NCBI GenBank assembly: GCA_023386635.1
Contig: JAEWJH010000126.1
Location: 1-16,471, forward strand
Reading direction: 5' to 3'
From: Pseudomonadota bacterium
GTDB lineage: Bacteria; Pseudomonadota; Alphaproteobacteria; Rhizobiales; Xanthobacteraceae
Length of the DNA: 16,471 nucleotides
This document shows positions 7,437-13,886 of this stretch, piece after piece (the stretch's first letter is position 1; every line of letters starts with the position of its first letter). The notes beneath the pieces are model-generated. The model made no database searches, had not been told where the DNA came from, and was given only the letters and a program-made list of their open reading frames with translations. The position numbers and the translations under genes are program-made.

Positions 7437-7496
7437 GTTGTCATGGGCGTTGTCATGGGCGTTGTCTTGGGCGTTGTCTTGGGCGTTGTCATGGGC
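7437..7496. repeat. 12-bp tandem repeat, five units (GTTGTC[A/T]TGGGC)
   Basis: Five contiguous 12-bp units begin at 7437, 7449, 7461, 7473 and 7485. Units 1, 2 and 5 read GTTGTCATGGGC; units 3 and 4 read GTTGTCTTGGGC. That is the only variable position, so the array is young or maintained. It lies 27 bp after the DUF177 stop and about 180 bp before plsX. The unit is a multiple of three, so every frame reads through as a tetrapeptide repeat. None of those frames resembles a known protein, so I treat it as noncoding. Confidence 0.95.
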
Positions 7497-7675
7497 TGCC
7501 GAGCCGCTATTGTCGCCCGGAAGTTGGCGGCCTCTGGCCGTCCTCCGGCGTCCATCGGTTCCCGCCAGATCTCGCGTCAGATTTCTTGCCGGATTCCGCA
7601 CGACGTCTTGCCAGCCGATTGCCCGAGACGGCGCTCGGATTTGCGCGGATCGAACAGGCAAAGAGACGGTCGTTG

Positions 7676-8737
7676 ATGTCGGATAAGGTTCGCATTGCAC
7701 TCGACGCCATGGGCGGGGACCACGGCGCGTCGGTGGTCATTCCGGCGGCCGAGATCGCGCTGACGCGCCATCCCGACATCGATTTCACGTTATTCGGCGA
7801 CAGCGCGGTGATTGCGCCGATCCTGGCCCAGCAGCCGCGGCTCAAGACCCGGGCCGATGTCGTTCATACCGACATTGCCATCAAGATGGACGAAAAGCCG
7901 AGCCAGGCGTTGCGCTATGGCCGCGGCAAGTCGTCGATGTGGAAAGCCATCGACGCGGTGAAGAAAGGCGAGGCCGATGCGGTGGTCTCCGCCGGCAACA
8001 CCGGCGCGCTGATGGCGATGTCGCGTTTCAACCTGAAGATGCAGGCCGGGATCGAGCGCCCCGCGATCGCCTGCCTGTGGCCGAACATCAAGGGCGAGTC
8101 CGTCGTGCTCGATGTCGGCGCGTCGATCGGCGCCGATGCCGCGCATCTGGTCGCGCTTGCCGGCATGGGCAGCGCCATGGCGCGCGTGCTGTTCGACCTC
8201 GAACGGCCGACGGTGGGGCTGCTGAATATCGGCATCGAGGAAGTGAAGGGCGTGGAGCAGGTTCGGGACGCCGCGCAGCTGCTGCGCGAAAACCCGGTGC
8301 CGCATTTCGAATATCTCGGTTTCGTCGAGGGCGACGATATCGGCAAGGGGACGGCGGACGTGATCGTCACCGAGGGCTTTGCCGGCAATATCGCGCTCAA
8401 GACCGCCGAAGGCACGGCGCGGCAATTGGCCTACTATCTCCGCAGCGCCATGAATCGCACATGGCGGGCGAAGCTGGGCTATCTGTTTGCGCGGCAGGCG
8501 TTTAAGACCCTGCGCGAGAAGATGGATCCGCGTCGCTCCAACGGCGGCGTGTTTCTGGGATTGAACGGTATCGTCATCAAAAGCCACGGCGGCACCGACG
8601 CCGAAGGCTTCGCGGCGGCGATCGATATTGGATATGACATGGTGCGTTACGAACTGCTCGCCAAGATCACGCAAGCGCTGGGCCGCGACCAAGCCACAGC
8701 CGCTGCCGCCGCCACGGTTCCCGAGGCCGCTTTGTGA
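7676..8737 (+). CDS. plsX: Phosphate acyltransferase PlsX
   Basis: PlsX makes acyl-phosphate from acyl-ACP and phosphate. PlsY then uses it to start phospholipid synthesis. PlsX is a peripheral, membrane-associated cytoplasmic enzyme. The 353-residue product has the family N-terminus IALDAMGGDHG (residues 7-17), SAGNTGALMA at 105-114, the LDVGA segment, GLLNIGIEEVKG, and EGFAGNIALKTAEG with GGTDAEGFAAAI in the C-terminal half. The start ATG 7676 gives the normal family length and begins with the usual MSDKVRIALD. Upstream ATG 7586 would add 30 atypical residues. A purine-rich AAAGAGACGG precedes 7676. The gene overlaps fabH by ATGA, the standard plsX-fabH pair. The gap before it suggests it may have its own promoter. 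Confidence 0.97.
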   Translation: MSDKVRIALDAMGGDHGASVVIPAAEIALTRHPDIDFTLFGDSAVIAPILAQQPRLKTRADVVHTDIAIKMDEKPSQALRYGRGKSSMWKAIDAVKKGEADAVVSAGNTGALMAMSRFNLKMQAGIERPAIACLWPNIKGESVVLDVGASIGADAAHLVALAGMGSAMARVLFDLERPTVGLLNIGIEEVKGVEQVRDAAQLLRENPVPHFEYLGFVEGDDIGKGTADVIVTEGFAGNIALKTAEGTARQLAYYLRSAMNRTWRAKLGYLFARQAFKTLREKMDPRRSNGGVFLGLNGIVIKSHGGTDAEGFAAAIDIGYDMVRYELLAKITQALGRDQATAAAAATVPEAAL

Positions 8738-9711
8738 TGACCCTGCGGTCTGTTGTTCTCGGGTGCGGCTCCTATCTGCCGGCCCGCGCCGTCACCAATG
8801 CCGAACTGGCGAGCAAGGTCGATACCACCGACGAGTGGATCGTGCAGCGCACCGGCATCCGTGAGCGCCACATCGCCGCCGACGGCGAACTGACCTCCGA
8901 TCTCGCGACGCAGGCGGCGAAAGCCGCGCTGGCCCATGCCGGGATCGACGCTCAGAGCATCGATCTGATCGTGCTCGCGACGTCGACACCGGATCAGACC
9001 TTCCCGGCAAGCGCGGTGTCGGTGCAAACCAATCTCGGCATCACCCAGGGCGCGGCGTTCGACCTGCAGGCGGTGTGCTCCGGCTTCGTCTATGCGATGG
9101 CGACGGCGGACAGCCTGTTGCGCGCCGGCACGTTCAAGCGGGCTCTGGTGATCGGCGCGGAGACGTTCTCGCGCATCCTCGACTGGGAGGACCGGACCAC
9201 CTGCGTGCTGTTCGGCGATGGCGCCGGCGCGCTGGTGCTGGAAGCGCAGGAACAGCCGGGCCAGCGGGAAGACCGGGGGGTGCTGGTCTCGTGCCTGCGT
9301 TCGGACGGCCGGCACAAATCCAAGCTCTATGTGGACGGCGGTCCGTCCTCCACCGGCACCGTCGGCAAGCTGCGGATGGAGGGTCGGGCCGTGTTCAAGC
9401 ATGCGGTCGTCATGGTCACCGACGTGATCCGCGATGCGTTCAAGGCGACCGGCTATACCGCGCAGGACCTCAACTGGTTCGTGCCGCACCAGGCCAACAA
9501 GCGCATCATCGACGACAGCGCGGAAAAGCTCGGAATCGCGCCCGAAAAGGTGGTGATCACCGTTGACCGCCACGGCAACACGTCGGCAGCCTCGATCCCG
9601 CTCGCCCTCGACGTGGCGGTGCGCGATGGCCGCATCAAGCGCGGCGATCTGGTGATGTTAGAGGCCATGGGCGGCGGCTTCACCTGGGGAGCCGTTCTGG
9701 TCCGCTGGTAA
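8734..9711 (+). CDS. fabH: Beta-ketoacyl-ACP synthase III
   Basis: FabH condenses acetyl-CoA with malonyl-ACP to begin type II fatty-acid synthesis. The 325-residue protein has the complete thiolase-fold catalytic triad: Cys115 in LQAVCSGF, His252 in VPHQANKR, and Asn282 in HGNTSAASIP. It also has the DEWIVQRTGIRERH segment near the CoA-binding entry, FGDGAGALVLE, and the C-terminal GGGFTWGAVLVRW. Length and start (ATG 8734, overlapping the plsX stop by four bases) are normal. Translation is probably coupled to plsX, tying fatty-acid initiation to phospholipid initiation. A separate promoter for ihfA follows after the stop. Confidence 0.98.
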   Translation: MMTLRSVVLGCGSYLPARAVTNAELASKVDTTDEWIVQRTGIRERHIAADGELTSDLATQAAKAALAHAGIDAQSIDLIVLATSTPDQTFPASAVSVQTNLGITQGAAFDLQAVCSGFVYAMATADSLLRAGTFKRALVIGAETFSRILDWEDRTTCVLFGDGAGALVLEAQEQPGQREDRGVLVSCLRSDGRHKSKLYVDGGPSSTGTVGKLRMEGRAVFKHAVVMVTDVIRDAFKATGYTAQDLNWFVPHQANKRIIDDSAEKLGIAPEKVVITVDRHGNTSAASIPLALDVAVRDGRIKRGDLVMLEAMGGGFTWGAVLVRW

Positions 9712-9730
9712 AACAAGCTTGCCGAACTGG

Positions 9731-9760
9731 TTGACCCCGGCGCCTGTCGCGCCGTAATAT
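9731..9760 (+). promoter_or_regulatory. Sigma70-like promoter for ihfA with a dyad in the spacer
   Basis: TTGACC at 9731-9736 and TAATAT at 9755-9760 are separated by 18 bp, close to the housekeeping -35/-10 consensus and 47 bp before the ihfA start. The spacer holds a perfect 6-bp inverted repeat, CGGCGC (9738-9743) and GCGCCG (9749-9754), ending at the -10 box. This could be an operator. I found no equally good alternative in the gap. Confidence 0.6.
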
Positions 9761-9807
9761 CCTTTAGATTTCAGTTAGATAATCCTTCGCCGGAAGCGGG
9801 GCAGGCG

Positions 9808-10113
9808 ATGAGCGGCAAAACAGTGACGCGCGCGGATCTCTGCGAGGCGGTCTATCAAAAAGTCGGGCTGTCCCGGACCGAATCCGCCTCGTTGGTGGAA
9901 CTGGTCCTCAAGGAGATCACCGACTGCCTTGAGCGCGGCGAGACGGTGAAACTGTCGTCGTTCGGCTCGTTCGTCGTGCGCAAGAAGGGCCAGCGTGTCG
10001 GCCGTAATCCGAAGACGGGAACCGAAGTGCCGATCTCGCCGCGGCGGGTGATGGTGTTCAAGCCGTCGGCGATCCTCAAGCAACGTATCAACGGCCACGC
10101 TGTCACCGAGTGA
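9808..10113 (+). CDS. ihfA: Integration host factor subunit alpha
   Basis: This 101-residue DNA-bending protein of the HU/IHF family pairs with IhfB and shapes the nucleoid, promoters and recombination sites. It has the helical N-terminus typical of IhfA (TRADLCEAVYQKVGLSRTES), then VKLSSFGSFVVRKK (residues 48-60), and the DNA-arm sequence GRNPKTGTEVPI, where Pro68 is the intercalating proline, followed by RRVMVFKPS. The GRNPKTG...RR pattern and short tail point to the alpha subunit. The start ATG 9808 is preceded by a G-rich GGGGCAGG stretch. It overlaps the MerR gene by GTGA, an arrangement I associate with alphaproteobacteria. A sigma70-like promoter lies upstream. Confidence 0.96.
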   Translation: MSGKTVTRADLCEAVYQKVGLSRTESASLVELVLKEITDCLERGETVKLSSFGSFVVRKKGQRVGRNPKTGTEVPISPRRVMVFKPSAILKQRINGHAVTE

Positions 10114-10832
10114 CGCGGCGCGACAGGGAGCAGGCGGCCTTGGACCAGAAGGATCCAGCGGCCTTTCGCACCATCAGCGAGGTCGCTGACGAACTCGACC
10201 TGCCGCAGCACGTCCTGCGGTTCTGGGAAACGCGGTTCCGCGACATCCGTCCGATGAAGCGCGGCGGCGGCCGCCGCTATTACCGGCCAGACGACATCGA
10301 TCTGCTGCGCGGGGTGCGCCATCTCCTGTACGGCGAGGGCTACACCATTCGCGGCGTGCAGCGCATTCTTGCCGAGCAGGGCGTGAAGTTCGTGCAGGCG
10401 GTGTGGCAGACCGACGCGCCGCAGCCGCCGCATCGCGCCGGTGCGCAGGATGGCGACGCCGCCGATGACGAGATCGACGTCGCGGAAGACGGCGACAGCG
10501 AAGAGACGGAGGACGAAGCGCCGCGCCGCGGCCTGCGCGATCGGCTGACCTCGCTGATCGGACGCGATCTTAACGAGGCTGATGAACCGTTGCGCCGCGA
10601 ACCGCCGTTGCAGTCGGCGCCGTTGCCGCAGGTCGCGCCGGTGGATCGCTTTGCGCCGCCGCTCGAGGAAATCGCCGAAGCGGCGCCATCCGCGCCGCCG
10701 CCGCCGCGACCTGCCGCCGCGCCCGCGGTGGTCGCCGCCGGATTGCCGCGCGAGGATCTGCGCAAGCTGCAGACGGCGCTGCATGAACTCGGCGAGTGCC
10801 GAAAGCTCCTGGCCGGCAGCGGATCGCGCTGA
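10110..10832 (+). CDS. MerR-family transcriptional regulator with acidic/proline-rich tail
   Basis: This 240-residue protein has a MerR-type winged helix at about residues 18-90: TISEVADELDLPQHVLRFWE (helix-turn-helix), GGGRRYYRPDDIDLLRGVRHLL (wing), then YTIRGVQRIL. The tail is low-complexity, first acidic (DDEIDVAEDGDSEETEDE) and then rich in proline and alanine, with no metal-binding cysteines. It is therefore not a classical metal sensor, and its ligand is unknown. The start is uncertain. GTG 10110 overlaps ihfA by four bases. TTG 10140 lies about ten bases after AGGGAG and would trim ten residues; it is a good alternative. The same gene follows ihfA in related alphaproteobacteria. The stop overlaps the protease start as TGATG. 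Confidence 0.88.
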   Translation: MTRRDREQAALDQKDPAAFRTISEVADELDLPQHVLRFWETRFRDIRPMKRGGGRRYYRPDDIDLLRGVRHLLYGEGYTIRGVQRILAEQGVKFVQAVWQTDAPQPPHRAGAQDGDAADDEIDVAEDGDSEETEDEAPRRGLRDRLTSLIGRDLNEADEPLRREPPLQSAPLPQVAPVDRFAPPLEEIAEAAPSAPPPPRPAAAPAVVAAGLPREDLRKLQTALHELGECRKLLAGSGSR

Positions 10833-12346
10833 TGAACCGGATGTTGCGACGGGCCGGCTGGATCGTCGCGGTTCTGGGCATGCTGTTTGCCGCCACGCCG
10901 CGTGACGCTGCCGCGCAGGGTGGTCCGACGCCCACGCCGACGCCTGTCCCGGTTGTCAGCAGCAGCACCGCGCTGACGCCGCTCGGTATCTACGCGATCG
11001 CCGCGCCGGTCTGCGCGGCAGTCTCCCCGATGCTCGGCACGCTGATCCTGCAGCGGGAGATGACCGTCACCGAAGTCTGGCGTTCGACGCTCGGCTGCTT
11101 CCTCGGCCCCGTCGGCTGGGCGATCTCGCCGCTGCTGTTTCCCGATGCCGTGACGGCGGTGCAGCCGGTCCGTACGGCTCGAAACCCGCAACGCGGCAAT
11201 AATAACAACGGCCGCTTCCGCGCGCCGCCGCGCCTCGAAACGCGCTTCGTGCCGAACGAGGTGTTGGTGGTGACGCGAACGACGCTGCGGCCGGCCGCGC
11301 GCGATGCGCTGTTCCGCCGCCTGCAGCTCGCCGTGCTGGAGACGCAGAGCTTCGGGTTGACCGGTCATGCGGTCTATCGCCTGCGGATCGACAATAACGC
11401 CTCGGTGGCGCAGGTGATCCGTGCCTTGTCGCGCGGCGGCATCGTAGCGTCGGCGCAACCGAATTACCTTTACGCTCTGGCGCAAGCCGCCGCGGCGCCG
11501 GCTGACGCCGCGCCGACACCGGTTCCGGCCGTGCAATATGTCATCGACAAGCTGCGGCTGCGCGACCTCCACAAGATCACCGGGGGCGATGACGTTGTCG
11601 TCGCGGTGATCGATTCCGCGATCGACCGCGCGCATCCCGATCTCGCCGGCGCTGTCACCGAGACATTCGATGCACTGGGCGGTGCGGCGTCGCCGCATGC
11701 TCATGGCACCGGCATGGCGGGCGCCATCGCCTCGCATGCGCGGCTCACCGGCATCGCGCCGCGCGCGCGGATCATCGCGGTGCGCGCCTTCGACGATGGT
11801 GCGAGCGCCGCGGGCACAACCTTCGCCATCCTGAAAGGGATCGACTGGGCGCATCAGCGCAATGCGAAGATCGTCAATATGAGCTTCGCCGGTCCGGCCG
11901 ATCCGCTGCTGGCGGAGATGCTGACGCGCGCTAGCGCGGCCGGCATGGTGCTGGTGGCGGCGGTCGGCAATGCCGGGCCGCGCTCGCCGCCGCTTTATCC
12001 TGCCGCTTATCGCGAGGTGATCGGCGTCACTGCGGTCGATGCGGACGACAAGCTGTTCGCGCGTGCCAATCGCGGGCCGCAGGTGCGGCTCGCTGCGCCT
12101 GGCGTCGATATTCTGGTGCCGTCGCCGGGCAGCGCCTATCAGATGACGACCGGAACGTCCGTGGCTGCCGCTTATGTCAGCGGCGCCGCGGCGCTCATTC
12201 TCGCGCGTCGTCCGACGGCGTCGCCGGCCGAGGTGCGGCGTTTGCTGACGACGACGGCCGATCGTCGTGCCGGCGCGCGCGCCGATGAAACCGGCGCCGG
12301 CGTCCTCGATCCGTTGCAGGCGGTGACGGCGGCCGATCGCCGTTGA
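10832..12346 (+). CDS. Secreted S8 family (subtilisin-like) serine peptidase
   Basis: The 504-residue protein begins with a signal peptide (MNRMLRRAGW, then a hydrophobic core, ending near AAAQG at 27-30). A TPTPTPVP linker and two hydrophobic segments follow (about 51-73 and 88-103). Next is a propeptide-like domain at about 138-216, from FVPNEVLVV to ASAQPNYLYAL, the form seen in subtilase prodomains. The S8 domain has Asp261 in VVVAVIDSAID, His291 in HAHGTGMAG, oxyanion Asn380 in AAVGNAGP, and Ser443 in TGTSVAAAYVSGAAAL. Two substitutions stand out: DSA where DTG/DSG is usual, and no proline after GTSVAA. All catalytic residues are present, so an active enzyme is expected. I chose ATG 10832 because it starts the signal peptide and forms TGATG with the MerR stop. 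Confidence 0.88.
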   Translation: MNRMLRRAGWIVAVLGMLFAATPRDAAAQGGPTPTPTPVPVVSSSTALTPLGIYAIAAPVCAAVSPMLGTLILQREMTVTEVWRSTLGCFLGPVGWAISPLLFPDAVTAVQPVRTARNPQRGNNNNGRFRAPPRLETRFVPNEVLVVTRTTLRPAARDALFRRLQLAVLETQSFGLTGHAVYRLRIDNNASVAQVIRALSRGGIVASAQPNYLYALAQAAAAPADAAPTPVPAVQYVIDKLRLRDLHKITGGDDVVVAVIDSAIDRAHPDLAGAVTETFDALGGAASPHAHGTGMAGAIASHARLTGIAPRARIIAVRAFDDGASAAGTTFAILKGIDWAHQRNAKIVNMSFAGPADPLLAEMLTRASAAGMVLVAAVGNAGPRSPPLYPAAYREVIGVTAVDADDKLFARANRGPQVRLAAPGVDILVPSPGSAYQMTTGTSVAAAYVSGAAALILARRPTASPAEVRRLLTTTADRRAGARADETGAGVLDPLQAVTAADRR

Positions 12347-12358
12347 GTTCGAGGAGAA

Positions 12359-12931
12359 TCAACGCCTGATCACGGCGAAGCCGATCACGGGCTTTCTGCC
12401 GGTGTTGATCAATTCGTGCGTGCATTGCGCTTCGTAATAGAGGCTGTCACCGGCCGAGAGCAAAACCTCTTCGTCGTTGATGCGCAGCGTCATCTGCCCT
12501 TGCTGGACGAAGATGTATTCCTCGGTGCCGTAGCGGTGCGGCGGAAACACGCCGGAACTGGCGCCGGCCGCGATCTCGAACTGGATGAACTCGAGGCCCG
12601 ATTGATCGAAGGTCGGTGACAGCACACGGCGCGTAATGCCGCCGTCGCGGGAGCGCGCCACCACCTGGTCCCCGGGCTTGAGCACGACAACCCGCGCGCG
12701 CGGCGTCTGATGCAGCATTTCCGACAGCGTGACGCCGAGCGCTTCCGCGAGCCGCGCGGCGACGTCGAGCGACGGCTGTGTCTCGCGCCGCTCGATCTTG
12801 GAGATCGCCGCCTTGGTCACGCCTGAGCGCTCGGCCAGTTCCGCCAGCGTCAGCTTCGCCAGCGTCCGCCGTTCACGCACCTGCTGCGCGAAACGTTTCA
12901 TCGGGCTTTCGGTGGGCGGGGCGGTCATCAC
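12359..12931 (-). CDS. XRE-family regulator with C-terminal cupin sensor domain
   Basis: The 190-residue protein joins a helix-turn-helix (about residues 15-72, including TLAELAERSGVTKAAISKIERRETQPS) to a cupin barrel (about 112-188). The cupin shows PHRYGTEEYIFVQQG and YYEAQCTHELINTG. His132, Glu137/138 and His172 are the likely metal or ligand contacts. XRE-cupin regulators usually control a neighbouring catabolic or transport gene and sense a small metabolite. The start is GTG 12931 or the next codon, ATG 12928. The second is more usual and differs by one residue. It is divergent from the aldolase-fold gene across 102 bp and probably regulates both. Its 3' end is 12 bp from the convergent protease gene, with no terminator visible between them. 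Confidence 0.92.
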   Translation of the reverse strand: MMTAPPTESPMKRFAQQVRERRTLAKLTLAELAERSGVTKAAISKIERRETQPSLDVAARLAEALGVTLSEMLHQTPRARVVVLKPGDQVVARSRDGGITRRVLSPTFDQSGLEFIQFEIAAGASSGVFPPHRYGTEEYIFVQQGQMTLRINDEEVLLSAGDSLYYEAQCTHELINTGRKPVIGFAVIRR

Positions 12932-12942
12932 CGGTTCTCGCT

Positions 12943-12989
12943 TTGACAGGCCTGTTTCTCTTGAGATACAGAAAATATCTTATAGGATA
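12943..12989. promoter_or_regulatory. AT-rich divergent promoter/operator region with nested dyads
   Basis: The 102-bp gap between the XRE-cupin gene and the aldolase-fold gene has an AT-rich core unlike its surroundings. TATC-T-TATA-G-GATA (12976-12989) is a 14-bp palindrome with a single mismatched pair. It overlaps AGATA (12964-12968) / TATCT (12976-12980), a perfect 5-bp dyad with a 7-bp spacer. TTGACA at 12943-12948 is a possible -35 for the rightward gene, but the matching -10 (GATACA, 16 bp on) is poor. The palindrome is a good operator candidate for the divergent regulator (inference). Confidence 0.55.
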
Positions 12990-13033
12990 CCGCTTCACCG
13001 CGCCAGTTTCCGAACCGCCGAGAGGACAACGGC

Positions 13034-13846
13034 ATGACCACCGCCGCCGCCGACAAACAAAAATTCGCCTCGCGCGTCGATCGTGAAATCAACGCGCATT
13101 TCAAACCCAATCCCTGGAGCGTCGAGGAATCGCTGATCCTCGCGGCGCATATCCTCGCCGAGAACGGGCATTTCGGCGGGCTTGCCGGCCAGTGCAGCGC
13201 GCGCGGCCGCGAGCCGGGGACGTACTGGACGTTGCGGCTCGGCGCCGGTTTCGACGAGGCAAGCCAGGACAATCTGGTGCTGGTCGACGACGACCTCCAT
13301 GTGCTCAAGGGCGAGGGCATCCCGAACCCGGCAACACGCTTCCATCTGTGGGTTTATCGTGAGCGGCCGGATGTGAACTGCATCCTCCATACCCATCCGC
13401 CGGCGACCTCCGCGCTGTCGATGATCAAGAGCGATCTTGTCGTCGGCCATATGGACGCGACGCCGTTCCATGACAATTGCGCGTGGTTGCCGGAATGGCC
13501 GGGCCTGCCGATCGCCGACGACGAAGGCCGGATCATCGCCGAGGCGCTCGGCAAAAAGCAGGCGCTGCTGCTCGCGCATCATGGCCTGCTCACCGCAGGG
13601 CGCAATGTCGAGGAGGCGGCCTATCTTGCCGTCTATCTGGAGCGCGCCGCCGATCTGCAACTGCGCGCCTCGGCCGCCGGACAAATCCGTCCGGTGCCGG
13701 CCGCGCTCGCGGAAGAATCCCGCGACTTCCTGCTCAAGCCGCTCATCGTCGGGATGACCTTCGCCTATTGGGCGCGGCGTGTCCTGCGCGACCATCCCGA
13801 TTGTCTGGCGCCGGCGAATCCGACCGCAGCCAGGAAGATCGCATAA
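13034..13846 (+). CDS. Class II aldolase/adducin-fold protein
   Basis: The 270-residue protein has the class II aldolase (FucA/AraD) fold. The zinc-binding histidines are present: His119 and His121 in HTHPP, and His182 or His183 in AHHG. However, the segment that in FucA-type aldolases reads PSSE-T-P-L-H reads PNPATRFH here, so the catalytic glutamate appears to be alanine. The phosphate-site PSG and GN motifs are also altered (LRLGAGF and AGQCS). The layout GTYW...LVLVDDDLHVLKGEG is closer to adducin/CloR-like members. The activity may therefore be decarboxylation, oxygenation or another reaction rather than retro-aldol cleavage. The start is ATG 13034. The gene is divergent from the cupin regulator and 40 bp before the TRAP binding-protein gene, probably in one operon. 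The substrate is unknown. Confidence 0.88.
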   Translation: MTTAAADKQKFASRVDREINAHFKPNPWSVEESLILAAHILAENGHFGGLAGQCSARGREPGTYWTLRLGAGFDEASQDNLVLVDDDLHVLKGEGIPNPATRFHLWVYRERPDVNCILHTHPPATSALSMIKSDLVVGHMDATPFHDNCAWLPEWPGLPIADDEGRIIAEALGKKQALLLAHHGLLTAGRNVEEAAYLAVYLERAADLQLRASAAGQIRPVPAALAEESRDFLLKPLIVGMTFAYWARRVLRDHPDCLAPANPTAARKIA

Positions 13847-13886
13847 CGAAATCGCGTCATAAGAATCGCATCGTAGAGAGTGCATC

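Noticed and set aside
7437..7496. CRISPR-like array
   Set aside because: The units are 12 bp and directly adjacent with no spacers, and no cas gene is in the window. It is a simple tandem repeat.
7410..7675. Possible rpmF (ribosomal protein L32) gene between DUF177 and plsX
   Set aside because: No frame here shows the L32 pattern of a short basic protein beginning MAVPK with paired cysteines.
7321..7686. Small plus-strand open frame with LSWA repeats over the tandem array
   Set aside because: It starts inside DUF177 in another frame. The repeat keeps all frames open because its unit is 12 bp, and there is no supporting start context.
10340..11854. 504-codon open frame on the minus strand across the MerR and S8 protease genes
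   Set aside because: It spans two real genes, is arginine-rich and has no recognisable domain.
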